Source: JAJFVC01 sp039698075
GTDB taxonomy: Bacteria > Planctomycetota > Planctomycetia > Pirellulales > Thermoguttaceae
Direction: 5' to 3'
Length of the DNA stretch: 64,000 bases
Assembly: GCA_039698075.1 (NCBI GenBank)
Contig: JBDKTJ010000062.1
Location: 3,129-67,128, forward strand
Part shown: positions 40,892-49,158 of the stretch, one piece after another
How positions within the stretch are numbered: the first letter of the stretch is position 1
Layout of the letters: each line of letters opens with the position of its first letter
Notes under the pieces: model-generated
The model's database searches: none
The model's input: only the letters and a program-made list of their open reading frames with translations
What the model was told of the DNA's origin: nothing
Program-made: the position numbers and the translations under genes

Positions 40892-42520
40892 TTACGGGAA
40901 CTTTACTTCGCGCTGTTCGGCGTCTCGGCACTCGATCAATAGGTATTCCGGCGCAACTTCTTCCACGCCAATGACTTGCACCGCCATTTGGCCTTCCTGT
41001 TCGAGCCGGGCCAATTCCATCCGTTTTCGATTGTTCAGGTAGTCGGCCACGTCTTCGGCCACAGAAATCGTCACCCGGCGGATGGCTTCGCGTTGGCTGG
41101 CGAGGATCAGCAGCCGCACGACGTCGATGGCCATGCTTTCGGGGGTTTTTACGAATCCGGAGCCTTTGCAGCTTGGACACTCGGTGAAGGCGCTGCGTTT
41201 TGGGTTGGTGCGGATACGCTGCCGGGTCATTTCGATCAATCCGAAGGGGCTCGTGCGGAGGATTTTCGTCCGCGCCCGATCCCTTCGCACCGCGTCGCGC
41301 AAGGCGTGCTCCACGCCGCGACGATGCTTTTCCTTGCGCATGTCGATGAAGTCGTTGACGATCACGCCGCCCAGATCGCGCAGACGAATTTGCCGGGCGA
41401 TCTCCTTGGCCGCCAAAATGTTCATCTGGTAGGCGGTCTCTTCGGCCGAATCGTCGGCCCGGAAACTGCCGCTGTTGACGTCGATGGCCACCAGCGCCTC
41501 GGTCTGATCGACGACGATCGACCCGCCCGATCGCAACGGCACCCGGCGGCGATGGATTTTGGCAATTTCCTCGTCCAGGTTGTACTTGCAGAACAACGGC
41601 TCGCGGCCTTCGTAAAACTGCAAGCGATGGACGTACCGCGGCATGGTCATCTGCAAGAATTCTTTCGCCCGCTCGTGGGCCGTCGGTTCGTCGATGTAAA
41701 TCGCGTCGACCTCGCCGGTGAAAATGTCGCGGATCGTGCGGATGATCATGTCGCTTTCTTCATAGATCACCGACGGGCTCGGTTGGCGTTTGATGCGCCG
41801 GGCGATCACCTTCCACAACCGCAGCAAGTAGGCCATGTCGCGAGACAATTCCCGCTTGGTCCGATCGCTGCCGGCGGTGCGGACGATGAATCCGACGCCC
41901 TTTGGCGGCTTCAGTTCCAACATGATGTCGCGCAGACGGCGCCGAATCGTTTCGTCCTCGATCTTCCGCGAGACGCCGATGCGTCCCAACGCGGGCATCA
42001 GGACCAGGTATCGGCCCGGAATGCTGATGTACGTCGACAGCGTGGGCCCTTTGGTGCCGATGCCTTCCTTGATCACTTGGACCAGGACTTCGTCGCCGCG
42101 GCGCAGAATTTCCTGGATGGGCGGCTTGAAACGCGGACGGCCGCCGAACCGATGGCTGCGCGGGTGTTCGTCGTGTTCGTCGGCCACGTCGTCCGTCTCA
42201 TCGCCGACGGCCGAGTCGCCGTTGTGCGAACGATGCGGAGCGCTGGAGCCCATCGCTTTGGCGGGATCGTAGCCGCCTTGGCGGAAATACTGCGGCTCGA
42301 TGTCGCTGATGTGCAAGAAGCCGTTGCGTCCGACGCCGAAGTCGACGAACGCCGCCTGGATGCTCGGCTCCAGGTTGACCACGACGCCCTTGTAGATATT
42401 GCCTACGTAATTGTCTTGTCCGGAACGTTCAACATACAACTCTTCGAGGATTCCATCCTCCACGATCGCGATCCGGCATTCTTCCGGCTGCGCGACGTTG
42501 ATCAACATTTCCTGCTTCAT
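40892..42520 (-). CDS. rng: Ribonuclease E/G family endoribonuclease
   Basis: 542 residues. It cleaves single-stranded RNA in rRNA processing and mRNA decay. The N-terminal S1 domain (YVGNIYKGVVVNLEPSIQAAFV) is split by an acidic insert of about 40 residues. The catalytic Asp block is ALVAIDVNSG, the second Asp in IVNDFIDM, and the zinc-link is CPSCKGSGFV. The length is that of RNase G rather than the long RNase E, as there is no C-terminal scaffold. Start ATG 42520. It lies 66 bp after the DUF2344 gene. Confidence 0.94.
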   Translation of the reverse strand: MKQEMLINVAQPEECRIAIVEDGILEELYVERSGQDNYVGNIYKGVVVNLEPSIQAAFVDFGVGRNGFLHISDIEPQYFRQGGYDPAKAMGSSAPHRSHNGDSAVGDETDDVADEHDEHPRSHRFGGRPRFKPPIQEILRRGDEVLVQVIKEGIGTKGPTLSTYISIPGRYLVLMPALGRIGVSRKIEDETIRRRLRDIMLELKPPKGVGFIVRTAGSDRTKRELSRDMAYLLRLWKVIARRIKRQPSPSVIYEESDMIIRTIRDIFTGEVDAIYIDEPTAHERAKEFLQMTMPRYVHRLQFYEGREPLFCKYNLDEEIAKIHRRRVPLRSGGSIVVDQTEALVAIDVNSGSFRADDSAEETAYQMNILAAKEIARQIRLRDLGGVIVNDFIDMRKEKHRRGVEHALRDAVRRDRARTKILRTSPFGLIEMTRQRIRTNPKRSAFTECPSCKGSGFVKTPESMAIDVVRLLILASQREAIRRVTISVAEDVADYLNNRKRMELARLEQEGQMAVQVIGVEEVAPEYLLIECRDAEQREVKFP

Positions 42521-42586
42521 AGTGTCGCTTTCTTGTTCGGCAATACCGACCAATGCACATTCGTCCGGAAAAGCGGCAATGACCGT

Positions 42587-43282
42587 TCATGCAGCCACCT
42601 CCACGGCGGTTCGCCGCAAGCAAGCTCCTTGCGATTCCAGGTCGGCCGCGTCCAAGGCGGCCAGCACTTCACGAGGTCCGGCGCTGCCTTGAGCATGCAC
42701 TCGCAACCGCATCGACAATACGCCGTCGCCGAGCGAAAGCTCCGCGACCGACGCACGCAGATCGATCGGCGGACGCCCACGGTCACGCTCGATCGGCCAC
42801 GACGCGGCGGCCAACAACCGTTCGATCCGCTCGCCCAACGCCGCGCGGCGCTCGACGGGAATCGAAACCTCGTAGGAAGCGCTTCGCACCTGAGCCTTTC
42901 GGCTGCCATCGGGCAGGATTTCGATCGTGTGGAAATCGAGCCCCGACGGCAACTGCGGCGACACGCGCCGCTGCAACTCGTCAGAGGAAAGCCTTTCGGC
43001 CAACTCGAACTCCATCACTTCGTCGACTCCTTCGATCCCGACCGCCAGGGCCAAGGGGAACGTCATCCTCGGTTTCGGATGGAACCCCTCGCTGAAACTC
43101 AGTTTCAACCCCGCACGGCGAAACGCCCGCTCCAAACACCGCATCAAATCGCGATGTCCGATGAACCGCAGGTCTCCCTGCTTGGAAAAACGAATACGCA
43201 CTCGTAATCGAACGATGCGTTCGACTTCCCTCGCCACTGCCGTTGCCGGCGAGGAACCCTTTTCTTGATTCACGTTACCCAT
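42587..43282 (-). CDS. DUF2344/TIGR03936-type radical-SAM-associated protein
   Basis: 231 residues. The block VRIRFSKQGDLRFIGHRDLMRCLERAFRRA, of which the first 20 residues suffice to identify the family, is followed by SEGFHPKPRMTFPLALAVG. These features mark the DUF2344 family, usually fused to or beside a radical-SAM protein; no radical-SAM gene is in view here. The start ATG and the ptsI stop share a base (TAATG), so it is coupled to ptsI. It precedes rng. The family is often found beside rng and rplU, and its function is not established. Confidence 0.85.
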   Translation of the reverse strand: MGNVNQEKGSSPATAVAREVERIVRLRVRIRFSKQGDLRFIGHRDLMRCLERAFRRAGLKLSFSEGFHPKPRMTFPLALAVGIEGVDEVMEFELAERLSSDELQRRVSPQLPSGLDFHTIEILPDGSRKAQVRSASYEVSIPVERRAALGERIERLLAAASWPIERDRGRPPIDLRASVAELSLGDGVLSMRLRVHAQGSAGPREVLAALDAADLESQGACLRRTAVEVAA

Positions 43283-45027
43283 TACTCAACAATCTCTTGA
43301 ACCCGCTTCTTCGCTTCCTCCTTGAGGAAGCTGCGCACGTCGCGGGCGTTCTCCATCGTCATGGCCCGGGCGGCGACCGCCTCGCATTCGGCGATCGTCA
43401 CTTTGCGGCAGACGTTTTTCACCTCGGGAATGGCGCTCGGCGTGGCGCTGAACCGACGCAAACCCAGCCCAAGCAGCAGCATGGTGTACAACGGGCTGCC
43501 GCTCATCTGCCCGCACATATTGATCGGAACGTTTTTTTCGACCGCCGCTCGAATCGCCATCGAAATCAGCCGCAACACGGCCGGATCGGCAGGATTGTAC
43601 AGCCCGACGACGTCCTTGTTGCTCCGGTCGACCGCCAACGTGTATTGGATCAGATCGTTCGTGCCGATGCTGAGGAAGTCGACCTCCTCGACAAACCGAT
43701 CGATCATGATCACCGAGGCGGGCGTCTCGACCATCATGCCGACCGGAACTTTGTCGTTGAACGCGATGTGGTGCTCTTCCAAGTCTTCCATCACGTCGGC
43801 CAACACCATCTTCGCCTGACGCAGTTCGAGCATCGTCGAGACCAGGGGGAACATGATCTGCACGCTGCCCATCGCCGACGCGCGAAGGATCGCCCGCAAT
43901 TGCGTCCGAAAAATCGGCAAGTTTCGAAGCGCCAGGCGAATGCTCCGCAGCCCCAGGCATGGATTGCGCTCGTCGTCGGGATGCGGCATGTTCGGCATCT
44001 TGTCGGCGCCCATGTCGAAGGTGCGAATCACCACGGGCTTGTCGCCCATCGCCTGGATCACGCGGGTGTAGGCTTGATAATGCACCTCTTCGGTCGGCTC
44101 GACCTCGGCGCCGAGATACAGGAATTCGGTGCGGTACAGTCCGACGCCGTCCGCCCCGCGATCGACGCAATGGTCGACCTCGTAGGGGAACTCGATGTTG
44201 CCGAGCAGTTGAACCCGGACGCCGTCGCGCGTTTCGGCCGGCAAATCGCGGAGCGGCTCCAACCGGGCCGCCAACGTGCGGATCTCCTCGGCCTCGTGGC
44301 GATACTTGGCCAGCGTCTCTTCGTCGGGCTGGAGAATCACCAACCCCTTGTCGCCGTCGATGATGACCTGGTCGCCGCCGGAGACTTCCGTCAAGAACGG
44401 GCCCGTGCCCACGACGGCGGGAATTTCCAACGCCTCGGCCACGATGGCCGTGTGGCTGCCGGGTCCGCCGATCTCGGTCACGAACCCCCGGACGTAACGG
44501 CGGTCCAGATTGGCCGTCTCGCTGGGCGTCAGGTTGTGGGCCAACACCAGCACGGCGGAGGTCAGATGCGCGATGCCTTCGCGCCGCCGGCCCAGCAGGT
44601 GGCGCAGCAACCGTTTTTCGATGTCGAAAATATCGCTGGCCCGCTCGGCCAAATAGGAGCTTTCCAGACGCTGAAAGACCTGGGCGTAACGTCGCAGTGT
44701 TCGGCTGACGGCGTACTCGGGCGAGTAGTGCCGCTGGCGGATCATCTCCTCCAATTCGCTGCGGAGCCGCGAATCCTGGAGCATCTGGAGATGGGCTTCA
44801 AAGATGGCACCGTATTTTTCGCCCAATTCGGCCGAGACCGTTTCGCGGTGATGCGCGATTTCGGCGGCGGCGGCCGCGACGGCTTTGTCGAGTCGCTCGA
44901 CTTCATCGACGACCGCATCGCGCGCGACGAACCGGCGAGGGATGCGAAATCCCTCGTTGTCCATCACGAGCGCTTCGCCAATGGCCACGCCCGGCGAAAC
45001 GGCAATCCCTTGAAGTTTTTGCATCAT
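43282..45027 (-). CDS. ptsI: PTS enzyme I (phosphoenolpyruvate-protein phosphotransferase)
   Basis: 581 residues. It takes phosphate from phosphoenolpyruvate and passes it to HPr. The phosphorylated His192 is in TEIGGPGSHTAIVAEAL. The TIM-barrel domain has GVGLYRTEFLYL, FDMGADKMPN and FLSIGTNDLIQYTLAVDRS, and the Cys in MCGQMSG. Two ATG codons (45027, 45024) could start it. It follows ptsH after 32 bp. No sugar-specific PTS permease appears in the window, so this is a regulatory, nitrogen-type PTS chain. Confidence 0.96.
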   Translation of the reverse strand: MMQKLQGIAVSPGVAIGEALVMDNEGFRIPRRFVARDAVVDEVERLDKAVAAAAAEIAHHRETVSAELGEKYGAIFEAHLQMLQDSRLRSELEEMIRQRHYSPEYAVSRTLRRYAQVFQRLESSYLAERASDIFDIEKRLLRHLLGRRREGIAHLTSAVLVLAHNLTPSETANLDRRYVRGFVTEIGGPGSHTAIVAEALEIPAVVGTGPFLTEVSGGDQVIIDGDKGLVILQPDEETLAKYRHEAEEIRTLAARLEPLRDLPAETRDGVRVQLLGNIEFPYEVDHCVDRGADGVGLYRTEFLYLGAEVEPTEEVHYQAYTRVIQAMGDKPVVIRTFDMGADKMPNMPHPDDERNPCLGLRSIRLALRNLPIFRTQLRAILRASAMGSVQIMFPLVSTMLELRQAKMVLADVMEDLEEHHIAFNDKVPVGMMVETPASVIMIDRFVEEVDFLSIGTNDLIQYTLAVDRSNKDVVGLYNPADPAVLRLISMAIRAAVEKNVPINMCGQMSGSPLYTMLLLGLGLRRFSATPSAIPEVKNVCRKVTIAECEAVAARAMTMENARDVRSFLKEEAKKRVQEIVE

Positions 45028-45059
45028 GGGTTTTTCAACGTGGACGGGTTGGTTCGGCG

Positions 45060-45341
45060 TCAGGCGTTGTCGCCGAAACGTCCGGCGAACAACGGCTCCA
45101 GTCCGGCGACGACCGACTCGGCGTCAGGGCCCTCGGCTTCGATCGTGACGGTTTCGCCCTGTCCGGCGACCATCGTCAGGATTTGCAGCACATCGGTGCC
45201 GGACACCTGGCGGCCGCTCTTCACCAACGTGACCCGCGACTGGCCGCGGCGCACGGCTTCGGCGATGGCGACGGCGGTTCGGGCGTGCACGCCCGAGGGG
45301 TCCGTCACAACAACGGTGCGGGTTACGGAAGGCTCCGACAT
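45060..45341 (-). CDS. ptsH: HPr-like phosphocarrier protein
   Basis: 93 residues. His19 in PSGVHARTAVAI is the phosphorylated residue (usually GLHARPAT; Pro is replaced by Thr). The canonical block around Ser46 is NAKSIMGVM; here it is SGTDVLQILTM, so Asp50 lies at the Ser46 position (His-to-site distance 31 residues, as in B. subtilis HPr). A negatively charged residue there mimics a phosphoserine. I expect altered interaction with enzyme I and no HPr-kinase control. It lies 11 bp after ptsN on the minus strand. Confidence 0.93.
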   Translation of the reverse strand: MSEPSVTRTVVVTDPSGVHARTAVAIAEAVRRGQSRVTLVKSGRQVSGTDVLQILTMVAGQGETVTIEAEGPDAESVVAGLEPLFAGRFGDNA

Positions 45342-45352
45342 GGCTGCTGCTT

Positions 45353-45829
45353 TTACGACCCGAACTGGTTGTTGTCCGCTTCGTTTAATAGCTGTTGGAC
45401 GTCCTCCACGCTTTTGGCTTGTTTGAGGAACCGGCAAAACGTGTCGTCGCGAAGCTGACGGGAAATGTTTTCCAAGGCTCGCAAATGGTCACCGGGCCGA
45501 TCGGGAGGCGAAATCAAGAGGAAGAACAAATGGACGACCTCGCCGTCGAGGCTGGCGAAATCGACGCCCGGGCCGCTGACGGCCACCGTGCCCACCAGAT
45601 GATCCACGCTGGGATGTTTGGTGTGGGGGACGGCGACGCCGCGGCCGATGCCGGTGCTGCCCAATTCCTCGCGTTTGAGGATCGCCTTGATGATGCTCTC
45701 GGACTCCTCGGCTTCAACCTGACCCGCCTTGCACAGGGCTCCGACCATCTCGCGAATGGCCCCTTCCTTGTCGTGTGCGGTCAGTTGTGCGAGGATGGCG
45801 TCGCGACAAATAAAGTCGGCAAATTTCAT
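45353..45829 (-). CDS. ptsN: PTS IIA (nitrogen/fructose type) protein
   Basis: 158 residues. His69 in GIGRGVAVPHTKHPSVDHLV is the phosphate acceptor. ESIIKAILKREELGSTGIG and LFFLLISPPDRPGDHLRALENISR are conserved blocks of PtsN. It has no attached IIB/IIC domains, so it is a regulatory end-point of the chain. It follows hpf after 98 bp. The start ATG 45829 is chosen by homology at the conserved N-terminus MKFADFI. Confidence 0.92.
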   Translation of the reverse strand: MKFADFICRDAILAQLTAHDKEGAIREMVGALCKAGQVEAEESESIIKAILKREELGSTGIGRGVAVPHTKHPSVDHLVGTVAVSGPGVDFASLDGEVVHLFFLLISPPDRPGDHLRALENISRQLRDDTFCRFLKQAKSVEDVQQLLNEADNNQFGS

Positions 45830-45927
45830 GCGTACCTTCTCCTTCGTGGCGCGACGGTCTTCGCCCGCTTGAGGGCGAATCGAAGACTGGCCGCCGGCCG
45901 CTTGTCTTAAAGCGTCGCCCGACACCG

Positions 45928-46242
45928 TTACTCCCGGTGCCCGACGCCGCGATGACGGTCTTGGACTTTCTCCTTGTGTTTGCGCAGTTGCTGCTCCATC
46001 TTTTCGACCACGGCGTCCACCGCGGCCAACAGATTCTCCGCCTGCGCCACGGCGACAAAATCGTCGTGCTTTTTGGCGGACACCTTCAGATCGACCGCGG
46101 GTTGATCGCGATGCTCCAGATCGATGGTCAGCTCAATCGCGCTGACGCGGTCGTAAAGGCGAGGGAGTTTTTCCAGCTTTTCCTGAATCATGGCCTGGGT
46201 CGCGTCACTGACGTGCCCATGCCGAATGGAAATGTTGTTCAT
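45928..46242 (-). CDS. hpf: Ribosome hibernation promoting factor, short form
   Basis: 104 residues. It binds the small ribosomal subunit in slow growth and supports ribosome dimerisation or hibernation. NNISIRHGHVSDATQAMIQEKLEKL is the conserved N-terminus (first 20 residues NNISIRHGHVSDATQAMIQE), and LTIDLEHRDQPAVDLKVSAK follows. It has no long C-terminal dimerisation domain. It heads the hpf-ptsN-ptsH-ptsI run, the order found with rpoN in proteobacteria (here rpoN is absent). Start ATG 46242 with AAGGAG upstream. Confidence 0.93.
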   Translation of the reverse strand: MNNISIRHGHVSDATQAMIQEKLEKLPRLYDRVSAIELTIDLEHRDQPAVDLKVSAKKHDDFVAVAQAENLLAAVDAVVEKMEQQLRKHKEKVQDRHRGVGHRE

Positions 46243-46279
46243 CTGCTGCACAGAACCCACTCCTTGGTAAGAGCAAACA

Positions 46280-46308
46280 ATTCTAGCGATTTGTCGCCGG
46301 CGGCACAA
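46280..46308 (-). promoter_or_regulatory. Candidate promoter of the hpf-ptsN-ptsH-ptsI run
   Basis: Minus strand TTGTGC (46308-46303), a 17-bp spacer and TAGAAT (46285-46280), 37 nt before the hpf ATG. The spacing is ideal and the -10 box has 5 of 6 consensus bases. Confidence 0.45.
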
Positions 46309-46666
46309 ATGCAAACTTCGTTTCGTCGGCGGGACGTCGTTCCCGTCGTCTCTGACAGTCTAGCTTGTTATGCGTCTGGCGCAAGGGGGGTGCCTTGAAA
46401 CAGAGCCGGATTGGCCCAAGAATTTCCGCCCGAATTTTACGTCTGCGTGTCGGTAAAACCGAAAATCCTCAAGACGCCATTCTTGCGGGTTGGTAAAATC
46501 CACCGCGTGGCGTTAATAGAACACCCCCCGAAAAAAGCGTTTGCCGCGGGCCATCGTCAACCGAGCGGCGACGGTTCGTGGCCACCAAACCGTCAAAATG
46601 CGACTCATCACGGCATAGGGTCGCCGAGATTGATCAGCGTGATGCAACCGCCGAGGCAACAAACGG
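46309..46666. other. Intergenic region, no supported gene
   Basis: About 360 bp upstream of the hpf promoter and downstream of the 46667 stop. Plus-strand frames here lack ribosome sites and run into the antisense of the membrane protein gene. It has less G+C than the genes around it. I saw no terminator hairpin or repeat worth naming. Confidence 0.45.
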
Positions 46667-48925
46667 TTATGGCGAGCGCTTGCCCGTCGCGGACGCCTTC
46701 GTTTCGGCGGGGCCGGTGGTCGACTCCGTTTCTTTCACGCGGATTTTGCCGTCCTTTAATCGCTCTTGCCAACGTCGCATCGGCTGTTGACGCTTGGCCT
46801 GTGTTTGATCGGGCCGGTACAGTCCGCCGCCGACGCCGGTTAGATCCTTCAGGTTCCAATAGCTCAAAACGCGAACGGCCAGCACCTCGTCGTTCAAGGC
46901 ATCGACCAGTTTGACGTCTTCGCCCGCCGCCAGATCGTCGTTGCTGTAATTGCAGAGCATCCGGAATAGCTTGGACGCCTGTTGGGGATAATGTTTTTCC
47001 AGCGTGTGCTTGACCGCTTTCGCCGATTCGGCGCTGCGAGTGACCGCTTGGCGAAGCTCGTCGACGTAGTCGGACCAGTCGAGTCGGTAGGCCGGGTCAT
47101 TCAACACCATCGCCATTTCTTGAAATTGGTCGATGAAGGCCAGGCAACGCAACGCGAGCCACCGGACTTCCTTCTGCGGTCGCGAAGCGGACGACAATTC
47201 CGACAGCGCGACGCGCGCCGACTGATCCGTTGGCCACAACGCCGGCGAGGCGATCGCCAGTGAGGCTTTACGGTCCAAAAGGCTGATCGGATCCGTCGTG
47301 ATCCATTTGGGCGATTCCTTCGTCATGGGCTCGGAGGTTTGATTCGCATCGAACCCCACCCATCGCGGAGCCTTGAGAACGAGACTCTTTTCTTCCGGTT
47401 CCGATTCGTGCCAGACGAGGTTGCCCGAGCTGGCGTAAAGGTCGGCCGTCATGGGCAAGGTGTCTTCCGTGGGATCCAGGCCCGGCGGGACGCGACGCCG
47501 CACGTCGATCGCCGCGACCGCTTGCGTGTCGGAAAAAGTCAGCACGCCGACGCGTTTGCCGAACTCCACACGCAATTGCGTATCCGACCTTGCCAACGGC
47601 ATCATGACCACCCGGCCGTAAACCACGCGGATACCCGGCGGATCCTTCGCACGAGCCGGCAACAATTCCAGTCGCGTGCCGCCGAGGATTTCCAACGTGA
47701 CGCCGCTGGTCAACGCCAGCTTGACGCGATACGTCGGCAGCACCTCAAGTTGTTGCGGCATCAAGGCTTCGTTCGGCTCAACGCGAGTCCAGCCGTTCTT
47801 GGCGTCTTCACGCAACAACACCTGATCGGTCGACATCATCCGCGCAAGCGGTTCGACGGGCAACGGCGATTCGACGACCTGGCCCGGCTTGGCCTCCGAG
47901 TCCTTCGAGGGCTCTTGACGATCCTTGACGGCCGGCTCGGGCGTCGGCTTGATCTTGATCTCCGCGGTCGAATGGTCCGGCGTGACTTTTGTTGCAGGTT
48001 CCTTTTCACGCGACGATTTCACCGTCGTCGGCTCCTGGGATGGTTGAGCCGTTGGGTGTTTTTCCGTCTGCGGACTTTGGGGCGGTGTTTCGGGCTGCCC
48101 GGCGACCGACGTCCTTTCCGACGGTTTTTCATCCGGCTTGACCGACGAGGGGGCCGACTCCGAAGCCGCCACGCCGGATGGCTCGGCCGCGCTGGGTTGG
48201 GCGGACTCGTCGGTTGACGATGCGGAGGGTGCGGCTTTTGCGGACGTTGTCTTTACCGACACGGCGGCCTCTTTGCGGCCAAACCACTTGCTCAACGGCT
48301 TGCCCGGGGTAACCAACAGCCCGACCACCACAAAGCCCAACACCAGCGCCGCGCCGATCGCCGTCGACAACCAGTGACGCCGCCGTTGCGATTCGCGCAG
48401 GTACTCGGGCACCATCGGCCGCACGCGCTGACCGTTGACGTCGCTCTCGCCGAGATCCAACTGGGGCGGGACAAGCGTCGAGACCGAACCGATCGGCGGC
48501 GGAGGAGGCGGAGGGGGCGGCGTCGGCACGCTGCCCTCCAGCCGATCCTTTTGCTGGTACATCCGCTGACGAGACACCGGATCGATGTCGGCCGGCTCGC
48601 CCAACACCAACGTGAGAATCTGATGGCAGGCGGCCACCTCGGCCAAATGGATGTCCGAATCGAGGCAGATCTTCTCGAAATCGCTGACGTCGTCCGAGCT
48701 AAGCGTGTTGTCGAGGTATTCGGCCACCGCGTTGGCGTCGAGCTTCGCGTTGCGGTCTGTCAGGCTCGGCGCGCCCAAGCGAAGCCGCTGCATCACGTCG
48801 CGGATGTGTTCGACCAGATTTGAAGCGTAGGGACTCTCTTCGATTTTCTTAGCGATGTCCTGGGCGTCTTGGGGTTCCAAAATACCGTCCAGGTAGGCCA
48901 GCAAAGTTCGCAACGTCAATCGCAT
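46667..48925 (-). CDS. Membrane protein with anti-sigma-like N-terminus and FecR-like domain
   Basis: 752 residues. The N-terminal 120 residues are two helical repeats of one design (LLAYLDGILEPQDAQDIAKK and VAEYLDNTLSSDDVSDFEKI), like anti-sigma (ZAS) domains, but without the Hx3Cx2C zinc site. A poly-Pro stretch (135-144) leads to one membrane segment at about 185-206. The long Ser/Thr/Pro/Lys/Glu-rich periplasmic linker (about 220-350) is followed by a beta-rich FecR-like domain (LALTSGVTLEILGGTRLELL and VVYGRVVMM). The ribosome site AGGAGGTGATC (48928-48938) is an exact match to the anti-16S sequence. No sigma-factor gene is adjacent. Function unknown. Confidence 0.65.
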   Translation of the reverse strand: MRLTLRTLLAYLDGILEPQDAQDIAKKIEESPYASNLVEHIRDVMQRLRLGAPSLTDRNAKLDANAVAEYLDNTLSSDDVSDFEKICLDSDIHLAEVAACHQILTLVLGEPADIDPVSRQRMYQQKDRLEGSVPTPPPPPPPPPIGSVSTLVPPQLDLGESDVNGQRVRPMVPEYLRESQRRRHWLSTAIGAALVLGFVVVGLLVTPGKPLSKWFGRKEAAVSVKTTSAKAAPSASSTDESAQPSAAEPSGVAASESAPSSVKPDEKPSERTSVAGQPETPPQSPQTEKHPTAQPSQEPTTVKSSREKEPATKVTPDHSTAEIKIKPTPEPAVKDRQEPSKDSEAKPGQVVESPLPVEPLARMMSTDQVLLREDAKNGWTRVEPNEALMPQQLEVLPTYRVKLALTSGVTLEILGGTRLELLPARAKDPPGIRVVYGRVVMMPLARSDTQLRVEFGKRVGVLTFSDTQAVAAIDVRRRVPPGLDPTEDTLPMTADLYASSGNLVWHESEPEEKSLVLKAPRWVGFDANQTSEPMTKESPKWITTDPISLLDRKASLAIASPALWPTDQSARVALSELSSASRPQKEVRWLALRCLAFIDQFQEMAMVLNDPAYRLDWSDYVDELRQAVTRSAESAKAVKHTLEKHYPQQASKLFRMLCNYSNDDLAAGEDVKLVDALNDEVLAVRVLSYWNLKDLTGVGGGLYRPDQTQAKRQQPMRRWQERLKDGKIRVKETESTTGPAETKASATGKRSP

Positions 48926-48927
48926 GA

Positions 48928-48938
48928 GATCACCTCCT
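48928..48938 (-). promoter_or_regulatory. Very strong ribosome-binding site
   Basis: On the minus strand AGGAGGTGATC reads as the full complement of the 16S rRNA 3' end, with GGAGG 7 nt before the start codon at 48925. It fixes the start of the 752-residue membrane protein. Confidence 0.75.
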
Positions 48939-49158
48939 ACTGGGTATTAGTGTCACCACGGATGGGTTTTCGTACAAAAAATTCCAAAAGTCTGGCGGAA
49001 TGAAGGTTTTTTTACCACCTTGCATTGTTTCCAGACGCGGCAGCGTTCATTTTCAAGGCGGTTTCAAAGACTCCCATTGATTCCTTGGTTGATCGAACTC
49101 ATAATCAAAAGGCAAAAATTCACCCCCTCTGGACGTGAAACAGAAAGGCGGGATTGTC

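Noticed and set aside
40976..43207. A 743-residue plus-strand open frame
   Set aside because: Antisense to rng and the DUF2344 gene, both of which carry clear family motifs.
43243..45426. A 727-residue plus-strand open frame
   Set aside because: Antisense to ptsI and ptsH with intact active sites.
48939..49158. SAM riboswitch before metY
   Set aside because: No stem set with the SAM-I core was recognisable; the gap is A/T-richer but otherwise featureless.
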